From positions 80,425,907 through 80,489,906 of the forward strand of contig NC_060249.1 of assembly GCF_921293095.1 (NCBI RefSeq): a stretch of DNA of 64,000 nt, given 5' to 3'. A program made the translations under genes and the position numbers. The stretch comes from Ischnura elegans (Eukaryota; Arthropoda; Insecta; Odonata; Coenagrionidae). Shown here piece by piece: positions 57,471 to 64,000 of the stretch; position 1 is the first letter of the stretch; every line of letters begins with the position of its first letter. The notes below the pieces were generated by a model. That model saw nothing but the letters and a program-made list of their open reading frames with translations. It made no database searches and was not told the origin of the DNA.

Positions 57471-57807
57471 TCAACGTGAGTAGACATGTTGCAATACTAC
57501 ATCTCCTTGAACATGAACAGTGTCTACATGCAATGGATTACCTCTGTGAACGTACTTAGCAACCTGTTTTGAATTGACAAATACATAGTAATGATCTGCA
57601 CTGACTTTGATGACTAAGTTAAAAATTGAACCTGGACGGAAAATGATTCTATTTTTATGCAAACAAACTTCCTCTCCCCATCCGTGGTCCTTCTTTACCC
57701 AGGAATTCAAAATTAATCGCTCTTCACTTTGAAAACGAGGGTTGATATGCAGAGCCACCTCAGGATGTGGGAATGTTTGTCTTCCTCGCTGTAAATTCAC
57801 ATAGAAC
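57471..57807 (-). CDS. Galectin CRD2 core and C-terminus exon
   Basis: Acceptor TCCACTTCCAG. Encodes FYVNLQRGRQTFPHPEVALH, INPRFQSEERLILNSWVKKD and HGWGEEVCLHKNRIIFRPGS, ending VHVQGDVVLQHVYSR and TGA. The first-CRD-like HxNPR, N and WGxE residues are intact. Confidence 0.93.
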
Positions 57808-60800
57808 CTGGAAGTGGAACACCAAGGACATTTAAAACCAATGTCTGACTGAAAATATTTACAGACCTCTCTGAATGACTTTATCATTATATTCTCTACT
57901 CCCTGCTACATTGACGTTAAATTAATGGTTTGAAGGAAGACTTAAATGTGGAGTAACAGATAAGTACATAATTTTATAATATTTGCACATCAATATTAGG
58001 CCTAAACAATTTCTCGCAACCCAAGAATATATTAGCTATTTATGATTCTAACAATTCAGACAGCACATTTGTTAATGAAGACCAAGAACCACTTTAATAC
58101 ATTAAACTCTTGATTATCTGTGTGCGGATTATCTGTGCATGAGTTCCACCTTCCTTCCGGTTTTCTTTTTCATTTTTAAAAACAATTTTTCATTCCTTGG
58201 AATTGCAATAAACCAGCCATATTTCTTAGTTTACATTAGAATAAGATATTAGACCCCAAACATTTTCATTTCAAATGCTTCTTTCTTTGATTTATAGTAG
58301 GGATGGAATGGATCCAGGATTTTTTCAGATCCAGATTCGGATTGGATCCTTGATTTTCGGAGCCAGATCTTTCGGATCGGATATTTTCGGATCCAAATGC
58401 ATTTTCAAATTCCTGCTATAAAACGAAGTAATTATTCAAGTTTATTCTGGGTAAATACAATCAAAGGAATTCTTTTTAGATTTTCATACACATTTTAATA
58501 TTTTCATAAATTGAAAATCATTTTTATAGGCTTTCAAGTTATTTTTTTAAAACATCTTTACATGCTCAGGACCTAAACTGTTACGCTTTGGTTTGGAAAT
58601 GAAAATAGGAAAAATCTTCAGAGAAACCACTGACCAGCAGCATAGCAAGAGGGGGAAGTCCGGGGGCTTCGGATACCCCGAAATATAAAAAACAATTACT
58701 TTCCTTCATAAAAGGAAACAAAATATTGAAAAATCATGAATTTCCAATAGATTTCTTTGAAAAATGTACCCTGTGGTTTAAAAATTTCCCTCCTGGTTTT
58801 GGACCCCCCCTTAACAAAATTCCTGGCTACCCCACTACCATCGACTGAATTCAAATTTTCCTCACGCACGTTTCCCCCGAATTTTGCCACTTTCTCATTG
58901 CATACCAACTTGTGTTTCACCCGAAAATGCTTCAGTATGGTGAGGTGGATTTAGCACTTCCTCACGATAATTTCACGCCGCAGTGCACGCACAAGGCATA
59001 CATTGGTTCTCCTTATCTCAATAGAAATGTTTCTACACAATGAAAGACATTTTTATGAGTATAACATTAAATTAAATTGCAACTGCGCAATCAGCAACAC
59101 AATTAACAGTATTTAAAACAGCATTATAACGTCACGTGTGATGAGGTGCTCGACCACTCAGCATGAAGAAGGGGTGGGCAGCAGAAGCACGTAAAGTAGA
59201 GATGGAGGGGAAGGAGCATGCTCACTCTGTATTTCAAGCAACAAGGCTACAAATTAGGGAGTCAAAAATGAACAAGTCTTGATCTTGCTACGGTGACGTC
59301 GTTGCCTTCAAAGCAAAGCCGGGCAAGCTGTGTGATGTATGCAGTTGGCATTTCCAATCTGTCTCTACTTGATTGAGGGGTTAATGCTGCGCTTGTTTCT
59401 TAGAAAATTGTGCTGTTTGGACAATGGTACATATTAGTATGGTCTAATTGTAAATAGAAAACTTAGTGGCAATCAATTAGAGCCGAAAAATAAACAGAAA
59501 TATCTTCAGGAATGCGTTGCGTTTGGTCTAATTCTTTTTTTAAATCTCGTGCATGACATCTAATTGTCGAAGCTATCGAGACATCTTTGGGCCCAGAAAG
59601 TTACTCACCTAACATTTGTCGTCTAGAAACGGAGGCTTTAAAGCAGGTTGGCCAAAAAAGGTCAGTTGGTGAGACGGAGTAGGGTTGATACACGCTTCAA
59701 TTGTTCTCGTGTAATTTGATATATTCCTAAGAAGACAATGATTTATGGTCCGTGCGATTTCGGAAACTAAAAAAATACAGGCACGGGCTGATGGACAGCC
59801 AAGGGTGGTTTTCTGAAATCTGCGACGTAGTTACTTTTGACGTGGTTATCATCCTACGACACCGAGATTCCCACAATTATTGTTCAATCTCTTGGGAAGA
59901 GTCACACTACGAGCCAGTCATATTTTACCTGTTTTATTTTCCACGGCTGAAATTCTGCTACGAAGCCCCTGCGAGAGCTGTCAAACAAAACTGTTCATGA
60001 GTAAGACAAGAATCGCATGCAATGGTGCATTCGAAGAGAGAATCGGAACTCTTTCAGCCCTTATGAGGCATTGCATTCACTGAAGTTATTATTTAAAATT
60101 TCGGAACTAGATCCGATGTCTTCCGTGACTTTGGATCCGATGAAGAGCAATATCCGCGGATATTTGGATCCGAGGTATCCAATCCGACCATCCCTAATTT
60201 ATAGCATTAAATTTTCTTTATTTTATTAATTTAAATTCGACAGAGAGAACTATTCCTTAATTTTTGACTTTTTCATTCAATAAAAAAATAATATTTAGAA
60301 GTAATAATTTAAACAAACTTTTGAAATAAATACAAAATTGCAAGAAAAAAATGCAACAAAATGAGATAAATTTATTATAATTTTACTGAGCAAAGTAATT
60401 TTATCCATGGGAGGAAAAAAGTGCCACTTACGAATGTGGAAGTGGTTTAACTCTTCCTATGATTTCTATCTCGGACTCCAAAGCAATACCATTTGGTAGG
60501 TGACCATAGAAAGGTACATCCTAGAAAATACCATTGGGAAAATTCATATAGTAATTTTGCATCATGAACATGAATAAAAAACTAGGTTTAAATGAAAGCT
60601 GTGCCTCAATATTCTTTCATTAATCAATGAAATGAATAACCATACTTTGAATTATGGGAACTTCATTTGAAAAGGAATATTTTCAGTAATGAATTCAAGA
60701 AAAAATAGCAGTTTTTCAGCAAGGTATTCCAATGAAACGGATGGAAATGTAAAAAAAATTATGTCCACGATTTGTGTATACAAATCATATATATACATAC

Positions 60801-62463
60801 TGGCATTATTATATGCTGGCTGCAGAACACTTTCTCTTCATCAGTAGTGGTGCAGGGACAAGAATCTGTGGGAACAGGAATTGTAATAGCGGGTTCTCCT
60901 GTGCCAGGAACAGGGTAGACAGAACAGTCACGGTGTTCAATTCCTGAGAGACTTAGATCTCCCCGCACATGGACAGAGTGAATCCTTGACAAGGGCAACC
61001 GAAAACCATAGCCACAGAAGTGATTTCCATCAACGGCTATCTAAACATTGAAATGAAACACCTCAATTCAATGGAATGTTGTGCTGATGCCAAATTTGAA
61101 AATTGGTAAATCATTTATTAGTAATAGCGCTAGAGGAAAAATATGAATGTAACAGTACACTTCACATTATAGCAAATGGAATCAGGAGCGCAGCGAGGAA
61201 TTAAGGCTGGGGGGGGGGGGGGGGGGGGGGGAGGGTTCAGGTGCAACTAACACTGCTCACACTGAGGGGTCTGAGGGTGTGGAATACCTGCCACGGTAAG
61301 TAGGAGGTGCGGGGGACCTCCCCTTGATAAATTTTCAGATCAATGGCTCAAAATGGTGAGTTTTACTGCTTTCTGAGGGATATTTTATTAATCCTTACAC
61401 TATTCTATAAGTAATATTAATCAAATTAAGTGAAATGGAAACCCCCCCTTGCTGCACCACTGAATGGAATAACCATGAAATACTCAGGAAGAATAGAGAC
61501 AACACCATGCATGCTATTTTGCCCATTTTTCTAGTAAAAATTCAAATTTGAAGAGGTACTTTGAGCTATCCCAGCATTTGAGCACACTGCAACGATTATA
61601 ATTAATGCTTGCTCTATATCACCATCTATTCCATTTCCCCTCCAAGCTTAACAGCCATAAAGAAAGAATTTTTTCATGGCGAACTTCATCATCTGGTGTA
61701 TTTATAAAGAAGGAACTTGAAATGGAACAGCTTTTAGAGTAGCAGTGCTTCAAAACACTTGAAAGTGAAAGAGCACACACCCTGAAGAGCTTATTCAAGG
61801 ATAGAATTTTGGAGGGTGATTGTAAGACGGAAGAAGCATTTGGAACATTGAAAAGGGTTGAAACTTCATAAGACCTGTATTTTTTTTAAACAACACACAT
61901 AACCAACAGTGCTAAGGAGAAAAAACATTGAAATAAGAACAAAACAACACAGGCACTACTAGTATGCTGGAAAAGAGTATATCATTTTTCACAAAAACAG
62001 CAGCTAGTGGTTGTATTTGTAAGAGTAATTATTGAAAATACCTCACATGCTATCATGTAAAAGTTAAAAATTTTATGTCTACCTCTTACAATTAGTGAAT
62101 TATGAAAAATGTTCCTCGAAGGTAATGAAAAAAATGATAACTCATTTTAAGTTCATTACTTTGTTAAGTCCCTAGACAAACTATTGCCAACCATCTAATT
62201 CTATGAATGAAAGAATATTCTATTATGTATTACTAACATAAATGGATAATCATACCAAAAAAGCATTCTTGGCAACGAAAATGTAAAGGTGGAATGGCAT
62301 TCCTCGTTTGAATGGATTACTTTGGGGTGAGGTACACTCCTCATCGCCCCAGGTACCACCAATCTTGCAGTTCCTCACCACATAGTTACGCTCAAATCGA
62401 GGATTAAAGTGCAGTGCGTAGTCAGATTCATCAGATATTCCACAAACCAGATTCACAGAAAAC
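57471..62463 (-). CDS. Tandem-repeat galectin (two CRDs), 5' end unresolved
   Basis: Well-supported exons, in transcript order: 62463-62256, 61040-60801, 60520-60432, 57807-57471. Phases are 2-in/0, 0/0, 0/2 and 2-in/stop, all GT..AG. Galectins are cytosolic or non-classically secreted beta-galactoside-binding lectins, used in insects in immunity and adhesion. CRD1 shows FSVNL, ALHFNPRF, VVRNCK, TWGDEEC and a PFKRGMPFHLYI strand, then VDGNHF..RLPLSRIHSVHVRGD. A Pro/Thr/Cys-rich linker of about 45 residues follows, then CRD2: VPFYGHLPNGI, IEIIGRV, FYVNL, ALHINPRF, LILNSW, GWGEEVC, FRPGSIFNLVI and HVDTVHVQGDV. Sugar-binding His, Asn, Arg, Asn, Trp and Glu are present in both; the usual Arg of WGxExR is Cys in both. 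The N-terminal strand of CRD1 is not found and probably lies beyond 64000. Confidence 0.92.
58298..60196. mobile_element. Non-autonomous hAT-type element with 8-bp TSD
   Basis: The element is 1899 bp, flanked by perfect ATTTATAG duplications at 58290-58297 and 60197-60204. Ends TAGGGATGG and CCATCCCTA, with GGATCC/GGATCCGA-rich subterminal sequence on both sides. An 8-bp duplication with TAGGG-type ends indicates the hAT superfamily. No transposase frame was seen. A further repeat (58627-58840) is nested inside. Confidence 0.85.
58627..58840 (-). mobile_element. Nested MITE-like repeat
   Basis: Read on minus, it runs from GTAGTGGGGTAGCCAGGAAT (from 58840) to a CTTGCTATGCTGCTGG end (58632-58647), with runs of G and C inside each end. 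The open frame across it (SGVARNFVKGGSK) is a by-product of the repeat. It lies within the hAT-type element. Confidence 0.45.
60432..60520 (-). CDS. Galectin CRD2 N-terminal exon (89 nt)
   Basis: Too short to stand out as an open frame but strongly supported: acceptor GGTATTTTCTAG, donor TC|GTAAGT. It encodes DVPFYGHLPNGIALESEIEI then IGRVKPLPH, the first strands of a galectin fold. It alone repairs the phase between the linker exon (phase 0) and the last exon (needs two bases). Confidence 0.9.
60801..61040 (-). CDS. Galectin CRD1 end and linker exon
   Basis: Acceptor CAATGTTTAG, donor CCA|GTATGT, 80 codons, phase 0 both sides. Begins IAVDGNHFCGYGFRLPLSRI, closes CRD1 with HSVHVRGDLSLSGIE, then encodes a linker with four Cys (RDC, SCPC, VFC) ending HIIMP. 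Confidence 0.88.
61041..62255 (-). other. Galectin intron within CRD1
   Basis: Contains the inverted MITE copy at about 61186-61466; otherwise AT-rich and featureless. Confidence 0.6.
61186..61466 (-). mobile_element. MITE with GCGCAGCGAGG ends, copy 2 with G23 tract
   Basis: The left end GGAGCGCAGCGAGGAATTAA and right end CCTTGCTGCACCACTG match the ends of the copy at 31999-32313 in opposite orientation, and the interior shared words appear as complements. A run of 23 G (61209-61231) replaces the shorter run near the other copy's end. Confidence 0.65.
62256..62463 (-). CDS. Galectin CRD1 core exon
   Basis: Minus-strand acceptor TTGCCTTTTCTAG, donor TTG|GTATGA. Encodes FSVNLVCGISDESDYALHFN, then PRFERNYVVRNCKIGGTWGD and EECTSPQSNPFKRGMPFHLY. 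It needs two bases from an upstream exon (expected Arg, ag|g). Confidence 0.92.
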
Positions 62464-64000
62464 CTAGAAAAGGCAAATAAACTTGAAAAGTACACCAATA
62501 TTTTTCACACAAGATATATATTGGACCTATACTAAAAAAATAAGTAAAACTACTTCTTGTAATAAAAATTAGAATATAATAACCTAAAAAACAAGGATGC
62601 AAAAATTTACGTCTCATACATTCAGTGAAAGTAATGAAAAAAATTAAATGCAAACATTAGCTTTACTTTAATTTACGAGAAAATTCACAAGAACTATTTT
62701 TTTAAATTTAATTTATTGATCAATATAAATTTTGCCCGCTTCAAAGCACTTGCACAATATGATTTTCGAATAGTAGAAGTAACTCTATAACTCCTTTTAC
62801 CTAAATTGTGTTCAGCTCTTTCTGTATTCATGGCTGAATTCCAATCCAGAATACCACCTTAATATACACCATGTACAAACTCAAGTCCATTTTCGTGGCA
62901 AACTATAGAACCTGAACATACCTATGTTCGACTCGTGTTTCTGTCACACACTGATATGGCTGTGAACAAACTATAAAGCAAAACATATCCTTAGTAGATT
63001 TAAGCATTTCTTAGATAATCATAGCGTCTGCAGGAAGGTTAGAGGCATTGATTTACTAGCGGATTTGGAGGATGAAATGTGTCGACGAAGAGCTTGAATT
63101 TTGACGAATTACATTATGTAGTATGCAGTCATGACTCATAAAAACAGAAAAACCATAAGAAAATGCCATTACTATAATTTTGAAACACTATTTCACAAAT
63201 GATGACCTAGGTGTGAACATACAAAAATGTATGGAATTCAACCAAAACATGACATCTCAAGTTGAAAATTTTGGAAACAATTGCATTCACCAGGTAAACA
63301 TATGATTCATAATGTGAAGATGTAACTTCACTGTTGGAGGCCTTTAAACATGAGTGAATTATGTTTAGAAAACATTTTTAACAATAAAGTGAAGCTTGGG
63401 TTGATTGTATAAAAAATTAAGATCCAATAATGTGATCATACATTTGACCCATATTGGTGATGTTTTTTTAGGAAGGCTGGAACCGCTCCATAGAAAGCCT
63501 TCAGCTATACTAGCCTTATTTTGGTCATGAAGTTTGCCCCTGGTCAAATCATTTTATGTCTTTTCCAAAAACTAAGGAAATGTAAGTACATATGCCTAAT
63601 ATACCCTAATTTGGATTGGAATCCAGCCTGACTTGTCCCCTATGTGGAAAAACATCATCCAATCATTATATCTTTCAGCTTGAGGAAAGAGTAGAAATGC
63701 ATTGGATATCTATAATACTAAATGATGATATACAAACTGATCACTGATTACTTGCAATTTCATCATATGCCTCCCTACTAATAAATATTTACGGCACTAT
63801 AGATTTTTAGGAAATTAAGGCAATTTAAAATATGAGTTTCCAAAAATTGTCTTTCAAATGTAATTGGCAGTGCCCCTCCATCCTCAGATCCAAACATTTG
63901 AGTCTTAAACAGGCATTGACTACTTTTAGCCATAAGTGTGTAACTCTTTAACTACTACTCCAATTACATGTATCATATATGTACCATGCAACAGATTGAA
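62464..64000. other. Right edge: galectin intron/upstream sequence
   Basis: Apart from the weak candidate exon at 62922-62959, I find no sequence here like the missing N-terminal part of galectin CRD1 on the minus strand, and no other gene. Confidence 0.5.
62922..62959 (-). CDS. Possible small upstream galectin exon (weak)
   Basis: A 38-nt segment between a TTCACAG acceptor and a G|GTATGT donor encodes PYQCVTETRVEH plus two bases (ag), which would join in phase to give ..EHR-FSVNL. An in-frame ATG at 63005-63007 would make an 86-nt version. Neither resembles the usual N-terminal galectin strand (PxxGLxPGxxIxIxG), so this may be chance. Confidence 0.25.

Larger units (their letters stand above)
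57808..60431 (-). other. Galectin intron before last exon (2.6 kb)
   Basis: Mostly filled by the hAT-type element at 58298-60196. A remnant resembling the Tigger-like end (ACTCTTGATTATCTGTG) lies near 58106. Confidence 0.6.

Noticed and set aside
58696..58954. Frame with SGVARNFVKGGSK as a possible gene
   Set aside because: This is the translation of a common dispersed repeat, nested in the hAT-type element, not a host exon.
63365..63547. Minus-strand 60-codon frame as the missing galectin N-terminal exon
   Set aside because: It has no glycine-rich first-strand motif of galectins and no donor in the phase needed by the exon ending at 62463.

Overview
This is eukaryotic, AT-rich, arthropod-type DNA, most likely an insect. 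Three spliced protein genes account for all the convincing coding sequence. The predicted proteins match the insect/animal forms of reticulon, glycogen phosphorylase and tandem-repeat galectin. Introns are long and packed with many different non-autonomous transposons. I cannot name the species.

Layout. 1-7.7 kb: no gene seen; at least two MITE-like repeats. 7.7-28.6 kb (+): a reticulon-like gene (Rtnl1 type), five proposed coding exons giving about 211 residues. Its introns hold piggyBac-like (TTAA) and pogo/Tigger-like (TA) MITEs, SINEs and a large foldback repeat. 30.4-55.0 kb (+): glycogen phosphorylase, 16 coding exons, 849 residues, reconstructed exon by exon with consistent phases and every active-site landmark checked. 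Its introns hold a ~4 kb foldback-type transposon with tandemly amplified ends (33.5-37.4 kb), a perfect 54-bp palindrome, Penelope-like retroelement fragments (48.9-51.45 kb) and more MITEs. 57.5-63 kb (-): a tandem-repeat galectin, four well-supported exons covering most of carbohydrate-recognition domain 1 (CRD1), the linker and all of CRD2. Its 5' end is unresolved and probably lies beyond the right edge. An intron of it contains a 1.9-kb hAT-type element with a perfect 8-bp target-site duplication.

Glycogen phosphorylase and galectin are convergent, with opposite-strand polyadenylation signals only about 26 bp apart. The three genes have no obvious shared pathway: ER membrane shaping, glycogen breakdown and beta-galactoside binding. 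The most unusual material is intronic: the foldback element whose subterminal repeat units carry degenerate copies of its own terminus, the head-to-head pair of Penelope-type GIY-YIG endonuclease fragments, and a recurrent set of near-perfect short inverted duplications. No prokaryotic features, CRISPR arrays, rRNA or functional tRNA genes were seen.
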